From: Acidobacteriota bacterium
GTDB lineage: Bacteria > Acidobacteriota > Blastocatellia > Pyrinomonadales > Pyrinomonadaceae
Length of the DNA stretch: 49,883 bases
Assembly (NCBI GenBank): GCA_029781855.1
Contig: JAKOVX010000051.1
Span: 1 to 49,883 of the forward strand
Reading direction: 5' to 3'
The notes beneath the pieces were generated by a model. It ran no database searches. It saw nothing but the letters and a program-made list of their open reading frames with translations, and was not told the DNA's origin. A program made the translations under genes and the position numbers. Position 1 is the stretch's first letter; each line of letters opens with the position of its first letter. Of this stretch, positions 29,838 to 38,663 are shown piece by piece.

Positions 29838-30535
29838 AAAGGTTACTAAATTGTGCGGCGTTCATGCTTGGAACCGCGGTAATTGCGTGCGCGCAGCAGA
29901 CGATCTTCAACGTGCCGACGACCGACGTGATGGATCGGGGCAAAGCATACGGTGAACTCGACGTTTCGTTCAAACCGACTGATTCTGAAGTTCTTGGGAA
30001 ATTCTCAAGTTTTGTTCCGCGAATCGTTGTAGGGGTAGGCCGCAATGTCGAGGTCGGGCTCAACTTGACAGGGAATGTACAACCGGGCAGAGATTCGACA
30101 ACGCTCGTGCCGACCGTGAAGTGGAAATTTTACGAGAATAAGTCGAAAAATACAGCCCTGATCGCCGGGACCAACTTCTATATTCCGGTGAAAAATCGTT
30201 CGTACAATTTTGGCGTTTATTCGTATTTGGCGGTAAGCAAAACCATCAATAAGACCCGGCTGACGGCGGGCGGCTATCTCGCCAGCAAGAATGTATTTGC
30301 GGCGAACGCAACTCGGGCCGGCGGACAGTTCGGCGTCGAACAAGCCGTCACTGGCAAATTTTCGGTCGCGGCGGATTGGATCACCGGCAAACATTCGAGT
30401 GGTTACTTTACACCGGGATTTATATTTAAACCGACCTCGAAACTTACGACCTACTGGGCGTATTCGATCGGCAACGCTGACGCGAGCCGCGGGAATCGTT
30501 ATTTCCTGTTCGAGATCGGTTACAACTTCAATTAA
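29834..30535 (+). CDS. Predicted outer-membrane beta-barrel protein of the kdp operon
   Basis: It has 233 residues. A signal peptide covers about residues 1-20 (LLNCAAFMLGTAVIACAQQ). The rest alternates polar and hydrophobic residues as in beta-strands: YGELDVSFKPT, VVGVGRNVEVGLNLTG, YNFGVYSYLAVSKTI, FSVAADWITGKHSSGYFTPG. It ends with the aromatic NRYFLFEIGYNFN, typical of outer-membrane proteins. Start overlap with the upstream gene and its place before kdpF suggest a role in passage of ions through the outer membrane, but that is inference. Confidence 0.7.
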   Translation: MKRLLNCAAFMLGTAVIACAQQTIFNVPTTDVMDRGKAYGELDVSFKPTDSEVLGKFSSFVPRIVVGVGRNVEVGLNLTGNVQPGRDSTTLVPTVKWKFYENKSKNTALIAGTNFYIPVKNRSYNFGVYSYLAVSKTINKTRLTAGGYLASKNVFAANATRAGGQFGVEQAVTGKFSVAADWITGKHSSGYFTPGFIFKPTSKLTTYWAYSIGNADASRGNRYFLFEIGYNFN

Positions 30536-30547
30536 GAGGTTATCGTC

Positions 30548-30652
30548 ATGTCGGATCTTGTTTTCATTACAGTAATTACGGGGTTTTTCTTATTGGCCGC
30601 AGGCTATGTCGCTGCGTGCGACCGGCTGCGGAAAGGAGCGAAGAGCGAATGA
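30548..30652 (+). CDS. 34-residue membrane peptide upstream of kdpF
   Basis: MSDLVFITVITGFFLLAAGY begins a single-span peptide that ends CDRLRKGAKSE. Its stop overlaps the kdpF ATG by 4 bases (30649-30652). A peptide of similar form is, from memory, seen upstream of kdpF in some other phyla; it may be a small subunit or leader. Translational coupling supports expression. Confidence 0.65.
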   Translation: MSDLVFITVITGFFLLAAGYVAACDRLRKGAKSE

Positions 30653-30738
30653 CTTGGGAAACTATTCTTGCCGCCACGTGTGCGGCCATCCTAATGATCT
30701 ATTTGGTTTACGCGCTTTTGCGCCCTGAGAAGTTTTAA
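30649..30738 (+). CDS. kdpF: Potassium-transporting ATPase subunit KdpF
   Basis: KdpF is a one-span peptide that stabilises the KdpABC complex. It has 29 residues and the diagnostic C-terminus YLVYALLRPEKF. It is preceded by GGAGCGAAGAGCG and followed by kdpA after 4 bases. Confidence 0.9.
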   Translation: MTWETILAATCAAILMIYLVYALLRPEKF

Positions 30739-30742
30739 CGCC

Positions 30743-32545
30743 ATGACAGTCAACGGAATATTACAGATTCTCGCTTTCCTCGCCGTGATCGCATTATTGA
30801 CAAAACCCATGGGCTTATTTCTTGTGGAGGTGTACGACGATGGAAAGACGTTTCTCGATGTTTTCTTAAAGCCGCTCGAACGGTTCGTTTACCGGACCGC
30901 AAGGGTCGACCCTACGCGGGAGATGAATTGGAAACAGTACGGCATCGCGATGCTTGTATTCAGCCTCGTCTCGACCCTTGCCCTGTACGTTCTCCAACGA
31001 TCCCAGTTCTACCTGCTATGGAACCCGCAGGCCTTGGCCGGAGTCTCGGAACATCAGTCATTCAATACCGCCGTATCGTTCGTTTCCAATACGAATTGGC
31101 AATCTTACAGCGGCGAATCGACGATGAGCTATCTGACACAGATGGCGGGCCTTGCCGTTCAGAACTTTGCATCGGCCGCCGTAGGCATGGCACTCGCCGC
31201 AGTCTTTATCCGCGGGATCGCTCGTTTTGAGACAGACAAGCTCGGTAATTTTTGGGTCGATCTCGTTCGCGGAACGCTTTATGTTTTGCTCCCGGTCTCG
31301 TTTCTGGCAGCGATCTTTTTCGTTTCGCAAGGCGTGGTCCAGAACTTCAAGCCGTACGACACGGCGCATCTGACGGACATTCAAACGGTGAAGGTCGACA
31401 AAAAGGACGCCGACGGTAATGTCGTCACTGACGCTGACGGCAACAATGTAAAGGAAGATCAGGTCGTTGACACTCAGACGATCGCCCAAGGCCCTGCCGC
31501 GTCGCAGCTTGCGATCAAGATGTTCGGCACCAACGGGGGCGGCTTTTTTAACGCCAATTCGTCGCATCCGTTCGAAAATCCGACGCCGCTTTCGAACTTC
31601 ATTCAAATGATCCTCATTTTTATGATCCCGGCAGGATTTACATATATGCTCGGCCGGATGGTGAGGTCGCAGGGGCACGGTTGGGCTGTTTTCGGGGCGA
31701 TGACGATCCTGTTTCTTGTCGGCGTTTTGACGCTGTACTGGGCTGAATCGCGCGGCAATCCGCTGTATCCGGCGAGCGTCGATCAACAAGTCGTCGGAGG
31801 TAATTTCGAAGGCAAAGAAACACGTTTCGGCGTTGCAAATTCGGCTCTGTTTGCGACGATCACGACCGACGCGTCGTGTGGTGCGGTAAATTCGATGCAC
31901 GACAGCTTTACGCCCCTCGGGGGCCTCGTGCCGCTCGTCAATATCATGCTCGGCGAGGTCATTTTTGGCGGCGTCGGGGCCGGAATGTACGGCATCCTCG
32001 TGATGATCATCCTGACGGTCTTTATCGCCGGGCTGATGGTCGGCCGAACACCGGAATATCTCGGCAAAAAGATCGAGGCGTACGACGTGCAGATGGCGAT
32101 GCTCTATATCCTGATCTTTCCGTTGATGATACTTGGTCTTGCCGCGATCTCATCGGTCGCGACCGATTTTGGTTTACCGTCGCTTAATAATAATGGAGCG
32201 CATGGCCTGTCGGAGATCATTTACGCGTTCACGTCCGGGACCGGGAATAACGGATCGGCGTTTGCGGGTTTGAATGCGAATACGCTCTGGTATGACACGA
32301 CGATCGGCATCGCGATGCTCATCGGACGGTTCTTTATGATCGTCCCGATGCTCGCGATCGCGGGTAATCTGGCGGGCAAGAAACTAATACCGCCAAGTCT
32401 CGGGACATTTCCGGTCAACACACCGCTGTTCGCCGTGCTGCTCGTAAGCATCGTGATCATCGTCGGTGCATTGACGTTTTTCCCGGCACTCAGCCTGTCG
32501 CCGATACTGGAGCATTTCCAAATGATAAACGGGCAGACCTTTTAG
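30743..32545 (+). CDS. kdpA: Potassium-transporting ATPase subunit KdpA
   Basis: KdpA binds and conducts K+ in the KdpFABC pump of the inner membrane. It has 600 residues and about ten membrane segments. Selectivity-loop motifs are visible: NTNWQSYSGESTMSYLTQM, FGTNGGGFFNANSSHPFENP, TTDASCGAVNSMHDSFTPLG and TSGTGNNGSAFAGLNANT. An Asp/Lys-rich stretch near residues 216-245 (VDKKDADGNVVTDADGNN) is a periplasmic loop insertion. The gene is followed by a word-like repeat gap. Confidence 0.97.
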   Translation: MTVNGILQILAFLAVIALLTKPMGLFLVEVYDDGKTFLDVFLKPLERFVYRTARVDPTREMNWKQYGIAMLVFSLVSTLALYVLQRSQFYLLWNPQALAGVSEHQSFNTAVSFVSNTNWQSYSGESTMSYLTQMAGLAVQNFASAAVGMALAAVFIRGIARFETDKLGNFWVDLVRGTLYVLLPVSFLAAIFFVSQGVVQNFKPYDTAHLTDIQTVKVDKKDADGNVVTDADGNNVKEDQVVDTQTIAQGPAASQLAIKMFGTNGGGFFNANSSHPFENPTPLSNFIQMILIFMIPAGFTYMLGRMVRSQGHGWAVFGAMTILFLVGVLTLYWAESRGNPLYPASVDQQVVGGNFEGKETRFGVANSALFATITTDASCGAVNSMHDSFTPLGGLVPLVNIMLGEVIFGGVGAGMYGILVMIILTVFIAGLMVGRTPEYLGKKIEAYDVQMAMLYILIFPLMILGLAAISSVATDFGLPSLNNNGAHGLSEIIYAFTSGTGNNGSAFAGLNANTLWYDTTIGIAMLIGRFFMIVPMLAIAGNLAGKKLIPPSLGTFPVNTPLFAVLLVSIVIIVGALTFFPALSLSPILEHFQMINGQTF

Positions 32546-32627
32546 TTCGTGGTTCGTCGTTGGTTGTTCGTTTTAAGATACGAGCGACCAACGAACTACG
32601 AACCACCAACAATGAACGATCAATGAA
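32546..32627 (+). repeat. Word-like inverted repeat, kdpA-kdpB gap
   Basis: GTTCGTGGTTCGTCGTTGG is answered by CGACCAACGAACTACGAACC, with further AACGATCAATGA. It is the same word as in the rpsC-rplP and rpsM-rpsK gaps, more than 17 kb away, so these elements are not confined to ribosomal genes. Confidence 0.78.
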
Positions 32628-34676
32628 ATGAAAAAAGCAATTTCGATCTGGGACAAAGATATTATCCAACAAGCGCTCGTCGGCTCGTTTACAAAGCTCG
32701 ATCCGCGCAAGATGCTCAAGAATCCGGTGATGTTCGTAGTCGAGGTCGGGGCGGCCTTTCTGACGATCCGAATGTTCGCAGACGTGATGGCAGCGTCAGG
32801 GGCCGGTTCGTTCGGATTTGAGTTACAGGTGACGCTGTGGCTGTGGTTTACGGTACTTTTTGCAAACTTTGCCGAGGCGATGGCCGAGGGCCGCGGTAAA
32901 GCTCAGGCCGATACGCTGCGCAAATCGCGGACAGAGACAACTGCGACCCTGATCGACAGTGACGGTTCGCACCGATCGGTTGCGGCGTCGGACCTGAGAA
33001 AAGGCGACCTTGTATATGTAGATGCCGGCGAATTCATCCCCGGGGACGGCGAGATCATCGAGGGCGTCGCATCGGTCGACGAATCGGCGATCACCGGTGA
33101 ATCGGCCCCTGTTATTCGCGAATCAGGCGGCGACCGTTCGGCCGTGACCGGCGGAACAAAAGTGCTTTCCGACTGGATCAAGGTAAAGATCACTTCGAAT
33201 CCAGGCGAGACGTTCATCGATCGAATGATCGCATTGGTTGAAGGAGCGTCACGTCAAAAAACGCCAAACGAGATCGCTCTGAATATCCTGCTCGCGGGCC
33301 TGACGATTGTCTTTCTTCTGGCCGTGGTTACTTTGCAGCCGTTCGCTACCTATTCAAATGCTCCGCAAACCGTTTTTGTTTTGATCGCTCTTCTTGTTTG
33401 TCTGATCCCGACGACGATCGGAGGCCTTTTGTCGGCCATCGGCATCGCGGGAATGGACCGTCTGATACAGCAAAACGTCCTGGCCATGAGCGGCCGCGCG
33501 GTCGAAGCCGCAGGCGACGTCAACACTCTGCTTTTGGATAAGACCGGTACGATCACCCTTGGCAATCGCCAGGCGAGCGAGTTCATTCCGCTCACGGGCG
33601 TCTCCGGCGAAGAATTTGCAGACGCGGCTCAGCTCTCATCGTTGGCGGACGAAACCCCGGAGGGGCGTTCGATAGTCGTATTCGCGAAAAAGGCTTTTGG
33701 CTTACGCGGCCATGAAATTCACGAACTTTCGGACGGTCGCGCCGAATTCATTCCGTTCACGGCACAAACGCGTATGTCCGGTGTCAATCTCGATGGCCGC
33801 CAGATCCGAAAAGGGGCTGTCGACGCCATAGAAAAATACGTCGCGAGCGGCGGCCAACAATCGCCCGCAGAATTGCGTCAAGTCGTCGAGCGAATTGCCA
33901 AAGCCGGCGGTACGCCTCTCGTCGTTGCCGATAATTTCAAGGCTCTCGGGGTCATTTATCTGAAGGACATAGTCAAAGGTGGAATGCGTGAGCGATTCAA
34001 TCAACTTCGGCAAATGGGCATCAAGACCGTGATGATCACCGGTGACAACCCTCTGACGGCTGCGTCGATCGCGAACGAAGCGGGCGTCGACGATTATTTA
34101 GCCGAAGCGACGCCAGAGGATAAAATGGCGTTGATCAAGAGGGAACAGGCGGAAGGCAAGCTCGTCGCGATGACCGGCGACGGTACAAATGACGCTCCGG
34201 CACTTGCCCAGGCGGACGTCGGCGTGGCAATGAACACCGGCACGCAGGCCGCAAAAGAGGCGGGCAATATGGTCGATCTCGATAGCAACCCGACCAAGCT
34301 GATCGAGGTCGTCGAGATCGGAAAACAGTTGCTGATGACCCGCGGAGCGCTGACGACATTTTCGATCGCAAATGATGTCGCCAAGTACTTCGCCATCATT
34401 CCCGCGATGTTCGCAGCGACATTTCCGGTGCTCAATGCACTTAATATTATGGGCCTCAGGACGCCGCAATCGGCTATCCTCTCGGCCGTCATTTTTAACG
34501 CACTGGTTATCGTCGCTCTGATCCCGCTGGCTCTACGAGGCGTCAAATACCGGCCGATGTCGGCGTCAAACCTGCTGCAGCGTAACCTTTTGATCTACGG
34601 CTTCGGCGGAATCGTCGCACCGTTCATCGGCATTAAAATAATTGACGTAATTATCTCGGGCTTGGGCCTTGCGTAA
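32628..34676 (+). CDS. kdpB: Potassium-transporting ATPase ATP-binding subunit KdpB
   Basis: KdpB is the P-type ATPase subunit that powers K+ import. It has 682 residues. The phosphorylated aspartate is Asp304 in [31 protein letters not shown] is the actuator TGES loop; [20 protein letters not shown] is the hinge motif. [19 protein letters not shown] and the membrane segments are as in the family. Confidence 0.97.
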   Translation: MKKAISIWDKDIIQQALVGSFTKLDPRKMLKNPVMFVVEVGAAFLTIRMFADVMAASGAGSFGFELQVTLWLWFTVLFANFAEAMAEGRGKAQADTLRKSRTETTATLIDSDGSHRSVAASDLRKGDLVYVDAGEFIPGDGEIIEGVASVDESAITGESAPVIRESGGDRSAVTGGTKVLSDWIKVKITSNPGETFIDRMIALVEGASRQKTPNEIALNILLAGLTIVFLLAVVTLQPFATYSNAPQTVFVLIALLVCLIPTTIGGLLSAIGIAGMDRLIQQNVLAMSGRAVEAAGDVNTLLLDKTGTITLGNRQASEFIPLTGVSGEEFADAAQLSSLADETPEGRSIVVFAKKAFGLRGHEIHELSDGRAEFIPFTAQTRMSGVNLDGRQIRKGAVDAIEKYVASGGQQSPAELRQVVERIAKAGGTPLVVADNFKALGVIYLKDIVKGGMRERFNQLRQMGIKTVMITGDNPLTAASIANEAGVDDYLAEATPEDKMALIKREQAEGKLVAMTGDGTNDAPALAQADVGVAMNTGTQAAKEAGNMVDLDSNPTKLIEVVEIGKQLLMTRGALTTFSIANDVAKYFAIIPAMFAATFPVLNALNIMGLRTPQSAILSAVIFNALVIVALIPLALRGVKYRPMSASNLLQRNLLIYGFGGIVAPFIGIKIIDVIISGLGLA

Positions 34677-34683
34677 TAAAAAT

Positions 34684-35256
34684 ATGAAAAACGTATTAAC
34701 ATCGATTCTAATGCTCGTGATATTTACTGCCGGGCTCGGCATCGTATATCCGCTCGCGGTGTGGGGCGTCGGCCAAGCTTTATTTCCGCATCAGGCAAAT
34801 GGATCGCTCATCGTGCGAGACGGAAAGGTCGTTGGTTCCGAGTTGCTCGGACAAACTTTTTCGTCGCCGGGCTATTTTCATTCGCGACCCTCGGCAGCCG
34901 GTAACGGGTATGACGCCGCCGCGTCGGGCGGTTCGAATTTAGGCCCTACGAGCAAGAAGCTCATTGACCGGATAAGCGCAGATGCCGAACAATTGCACCA
35001 GGAAAACCCGTCGAGCAGAATTCCGGCTGATCTCGTCACAACGAGCGGTTCCGGCCTCGACCCACAAATATCTCCGGCATCGGCGGCCTTTCAGATACCT
35101 CGAATTGCGACGGCGAGACGCATGACCACTGCGGAACTCGAAGCCCTCGTATCGCGGTTCACTGAGGGCAGGCAGTTGGGATTTTTGGGTGAGCCGCGAG
35201 TAAACGTGCTAATGCTGAATCTCGAACTCGATCGAGTAAGTCCCATGGGGAAATAA
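34684..35256 (+). CDS. kdpC: Potassium-transporting ATPase subunit KdpC
   Basis: KdpC is the single-span subunit that raises the nucleotide affinity of KdpB. It has 190 residues from the ATG at 34684; an in-frame TTG at 34669 overlaps kdpB. It begins MKNVLTSILMLVIFTAGLGI, then shows GQTFSSPGYFHSRPSAAGNG and YDAAASGGSNLGPTSKKL, and DPQISPASAAFQIPRIA. The KdpD-domain gene starts 10 bases after its stop. Confidence 0.95.
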   Translation: MKNVLTSILMLVIFTAGLGIVYPLAVWGVGQALFPHQANGSLIVRDGKVVGSELLGQTFSSPGYFHSRPSAAGNGYDAAASGGSNLGPTSKKLIDRISADAEQLHQENPSSRIPADLVTTSGSGLDPQISPASAAFQIPRIATARRMTTAELEALVSRFTEGRQLGFLGEPRVNVLMLNLELDRVSPMGK

Positions 35257-35266
35257 AGAGACCGCG

Positions 35267-36445
35267 ATGTTTGTAGACACTCAGACAACAGATGTTCCTA
35301 ACCGCTCGGACGCTCGTCCTTCACCTGAATCGTTGCTCAGAATGGTCCAGGAAAATGAGCGTGCTAAACTGCGGGTCTATATCGGTGCTGCAGCCGGCGT
35401 CGGAAAGACGTGTCGAATGCTTGAGGATGCTCACCAACTCCGTGATCAGGGGATCGACGTTGTCCTTGCATTCATCGAAACGCACGGCCGGAGCGAAACG
35501 CAGGATCTGATTCGGGACCTCGAGACCGTACCGCTTAAACGGGTCGAATATCGCGGCAACATCTTCGAAGAAATGGACATCGACGCCGTCCTCGAACGCC
35601 ACCCGACGGTCGCGATCGTTGATGAGCTTGCCCATACGAATATCGAGGGCTCGCGAAACGCAAAACGCTACGAAGACGTTCTCGAACTGTTGGATCACGG
35701 AATATCCGTCATTACCGCGCTAAATGTGCAGCATATAGAATCGCTGAACGACGTCATTGTTCGAACCACCGGCGTGACGGTCCGCGAAACTGTTCCGGAT
35801 TGCTTCTTTGGCAGAGCCGACGAGGTCATCGATGTTGATATTTCGATCGATACCTTGAGGACCAGGCTTAGGCAGGGAAAGATCTACTCGATCGAAAAGA
35901 TCGAGCAGGCTCTGAACAATTTTTTCCGAAAGGGAAATCTCGCAACCCTTCGCGAACTTGCACTTCGGCAGGTGGCACAACAGCAAGCGGCGAAGGATCA
36001 AGAGTATCGCGAGCGCGAGGGCCTGGAAAAACCCGCTATTCCCGAGAAGATCATGGTTTGTATGGCTTCCCGCGGAAGTGCAAAGAAAATTCTCCGGACA
36101 GGGTCCCGCATCGCCGGCCGTTTCGCCACCGACGACTGGTACGCGGTCTATGTCGAAACGCCCAATGAGGAGCCGGGCCAGATCACACCGGCAGCGTACG
36201 CGGCTCTACAGGAAAACATAAAATTTGCCGGGACACTCGGGGCAAAGGTGGTAAAGCTCAAATCGAACAATGTGGCTGATGCCCTCCTCGAATACGCTCG
36301 CGAGCATGGAATAACACACGTGATATTTGGCCAATCGGCGCGAACTCGCTGGGACATATTTTGGCGAGGTTCTGTGATCAATCGATTTTTGGCAGAGGTC
36401 AAGGATGCCGCCGTCCATGTGATCCCGCTTGAAAAGGAGGGTTAG
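35267..36445 (+). CDS. Split KdpD, N-terminal sensor half (KdpD domain plus USP domain)
   Basis: Its 392 residues correspond to the cytoplasmic N-terminus of KdpD. The KdpD domain carries the Walker A GAAAGVGKT (residues 40-48) and the acidic VAIVDELAHTN, plus TALNVQHIESLNDVI. From about residue 255 a universal-stress-like domain follows (IMVCMASRGSAKKILRTGSR, ending GQSARTRWDIFWRGSVINRF). No membrane segment or kinase domain is present; these lie in the gene at 27634. It is the last gene of the kdp operon and probably reports K+ or nucleotide state to the kinase half; that interaction is inferred. Confidence 0.9.
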   Translation: MFVDTQTTDVPNRSDARPSPESLLRMVQENERAKLRVYIGAAAGVGKTCRMLEDAHQLRDQGIDVVLAFIETHGRSETQDLIRDLETVPLKRVEYRGNIFEEMDIDAVLERHPTVAIVDELAHTNIEGSRNAKRYEDVLELLDHGISVITALNVQHIESLNDVIVRTTGVTVRETVPDCFFGRADEVIDVDISIDTLRTRLRQGKIYSIEKIEQALNNFFRKGNLATLRELALRQVAQQQAAKDQEYREREGLEKPAIPEKIMVCMASRGSAKKILRTGSRIAGRFATDDWYAVYVETPNEEPGQITPAAYAALQENIKFAGTLGAKVVKLKSNNVADALLEYAREHGITHVIFGQSARTRWDIFWRGSVINRFLAEVKDAAVHVIPLEKEG

Positions 36446-36484
36446 CAGGATCGCCCAGCGAATCACTGGCCGATGTCACCAAAT

Positions 36485-36538
36485 CTTTACAGTTTCTTTA
36501 TGGCTTTCTTATAACTCATTTACAACTGCTTCGATACA
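36485..36538 (+). promoter_or_regulatory. Predicted KdpE operator and promoter of the permease gene
   Basis: Four NYTTAY hexamers at exact 11-base steps: CTTTAC (36485), CTTTAT (36496), TCTTAT (36507) and ATTTAC (36518). A -10-like GATACA (36533-36538) begins 10 bases after the last, the same spacing as at the kdp site. The ten bases AAATCTTTAC are identical at both sites. A leader of about 65 bases follows; it shows no obvious riboswitch. Confidence 0.7.
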
Positions 36539-36606
36539 CTAGCGGTTTTTATGCTTCGCGGATCACCGAGTTAGATAACTCATGCGATCCGAACATAGAA
36601 ACCAAA

Positions 36607-38610
36607 ATGAATACTTTCGAAAAATTAAAGCGTCTGGTCGTAGGGAAGGCACTCAGAACCGAGCAGGCAATTCACGAGCGACTTTCGAAAAAGGTCGCTC
36701 TTGCTGTTTTTTCGTCGGACGCTCTTTCGTCGACCGCGTATGCGACCGAGGAAATTCTGCTGGTTTTGGCGACCGCGTACGCATTCGGCCAGACGAATTC
36801 GTTCGGTTACGTGATACCGATCTCAATGGCGATCGCGACGCTCCTGATAATCGTCGCGATCAGCTACCGGCAAACCATCCACGCATATCCGAATGGCGGC
36901 GGAGCATACATAGTCGCCAAAGAGAATCTTGGTACCGTACCCGGCCTGGTCGCCGGGGCGTCGCTCCTGGTCGATTACGTGCTCACCGTTTCGGTGTCGA
37001 TCGCGGCCGGCGTAGCTGCTATCACTTCCGCGGCACAGGGGACAAAGTTCGCATGGATCACCGGTCACCGTGTCGCCATCTGCCTCGGGTTTATAGTTAT
37101 CATCGCGGTAGCAAACCTGCGCGGCGTTCGTGAATCGGGTTCGCTCTTCGCCTTGCCGACGTACATATTCTTGGTGTCGTTCCTGTTTATGATCGGATAC
37201 GGCATCGTGTATTACTTTCTCTACGACGGTGTCGTCCCGCAACCGGTCGGCGAGGATGTAATGCTGGCCGAGGGCTATTTGCCGCAGGGGCTGACGCTTT
37301 TTCTGCTTCTCGGGGCATTCTCCAACGGTTGTGCCGCTCTGACGGGTATCGAAGCGATCTCAAACGGAGTCATGGCATTCAAAAAGCCGGAATCCAAGAA
37401 TGCCGCAAAGACGCTGATCGTCATGGCGATCCTGCTGTGCACGATGTTTCTGGGAACTAGCGTCCTTGCGTACCTGTTCGGGGTGCATCCGCACGCTGAC
37501 GAGACCGTGATATCGCAGTTCGCACGACACATATTCACCGGCGGAATGGGCTGGTTCTACTTCGTGGTCCAGGCATCGACCGCAGCAATTCTGGTCCTCG
37601 CGGCGAATACGGCATTCGCCGATTTTCCGAGACTTTCCAGTCTTTTGGCACGTGACCGCTTTTTACCGCGTCAATTTGCTAACCGCGGTGACAAGCTCGT
37701 ATTTTCAAACGGGATCTTGATCCTAGCATTGTTTTCGGCCCTGCTGATCGTCGGCTTTGGCGGCGATACAAGCCGGCTGATCCCGCTCTACGCTGTCGGC
37801 GTCTTTCTGTCGTTCACGCTATCGCAGGCCGGAATGGTCCGCCACTGGCTGAAAGTTCGCCGATTCGATGACTACGACGACGCTATCCATCAGAGTGCGG
37901 TCGAAGGTGAAAAGTCGATCCCTGATCTTCATCTCGCGATCGAGCAAAGTCGGGCTCCGCGATTCGTCTCTGATGACGTCACCTCGCGCCAGCATTGGAA
38001 AAAATCGTTGGTTATCAATTTGATCGGTGCAATTGCAACCGCCGTTGTCCTGACGGTCTTTATTCTGACCAAATTCATGCACGGTGCGTGGCTCGTGGTC
38101 GTGATGATCCCGGTGCTCGTTTTCCTATTTATGGCTATTCACCGCCATTACGTTTCGGTCGCCCGCCAACTCTCGATGGAAACGATCCACGATACTCTGC
38201 CGCCGATCCACCACACTGTGATCGTTCCGATCTCCGGTATCCATCGAGGGGTGATCAAGGCACTGCAGTATGCAAAGTCGATCGCACCGGACAATGTCTC
38301 TGCCGTCTACGTAGATTTCGACGAAGATGCCACCGCCAAACTGCGGGAGTACTGGGACAAACTCGATCTTGGCGTGAAACTTGTCATTTTGCCGTCTCCT
38401 TACCGGGAATTGACGCGTCCGTTGCTGAGATACATCCACAAGGTCGATCGTCTTCGGGACGATGACATTGTCACGGTAGTGCTTCCCGAGTTTGTGCCGA
38501 AAAAGTGGTGGCAGCAGCTGCTTCATAATCAAAGCTCACTGCTCCTGAAAGGCGCGCTGCTCTTTAAGGAAGGCATTATCGTCACAAACGTCCCGTATCA
38601 CCTGAATTGA
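36607..38610 (+). CDS. KimA-like APC-family permease, probable potassium importer
   Basis: It has 667 residues, with about twelve membrane segments over the first 500. SDALSSTAYATEEILLVLAT and YRQTIHAYPNGGGAYIVAKE match the APC/KimA group; KimA (YdaO) of Bacillus imports K+ with protons. A soluble C-terminal domain (about residues 515-667), with IPISGIHRGVIKALQYAKSI and DDIVTVVLPEFVPKKWW, resembles a universal-stress fold. The predicted KdpE operator in front supports K+ as substrate. An amino-acid substrate cannot be excluded. Confidence 0.75.
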   Translation: MNTFEKLKRLVVGKALRTEQAIHERLSKKVALAVFSSDALSSTAYATEEILLVLATAYAFGQTNSFGYVIPISMAIATLLIIVAISYRQTIHAYPNGGGAYIVAKENLGTVPGLVAGASLLVDYVLTVSVSIAAGVAAITSAAQGTKFAWITGHRVAICLGFIVIIAVANLRGVRESGSLFALPTYIFLVSFLFMIGYGIVYYFLYDGVVPQPVGEDVMLAEGYLPQGLTLFLLLGAFSNGCAALTGIEAISNGVMAFKKPESKNAAKTLIVMAILLCTMFLGTSVLAYLFGVHPHADETVISQFARHIFTGGMGWFYFVVQASTAAILVLAANTAFADFPRLSSLLARDRFLPRQFANRGDKLVFSNGILILALFSALLIVGFGGDTSRLIPLYAVGVFLSFTLSQAGMVRHWLKVRRFDDYDDAIHQSAVEGEKSIPDLHLAIEQSRAPRFVSDDVTSRQHWKKSLVINLIGAIATAVVLTVFILTKFMHGAWLVVVMIPVLVFLFMAIHRHYVSVARQLSMETIHDTLPPIHHTVIVPISGIHRGVIKALQYAKSIAPDNVSAVYVDFDEDATAKLREYWDKLDLGVKLVILPSPYRELTRPLLRYIHKVDRLRDDDIVTVVLPEFVPKKWWQQLLHNQSSLLLKGALLFKEGIIVTNVPYHLN

Positions 38611-38663
38611 TGGCCGTTTTGCGTTAGCAGCCTTTCGTAAGGCAAAATGGGAGTTCGCATTCG

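Noticed and set aside
31058..31900. 280-codon antisense frame in kdpA
   Set aside because: It is a shadow of kdpA with an arginine/aspartate-rich product typical of reverse-frame reading.
36539..36606. c-di-AMP (ydaO-type) riboswitch before the KimA-like gene
   Set aside because: The leader after the predicted promoter is only about 65 bases and shows none of the expected helices.
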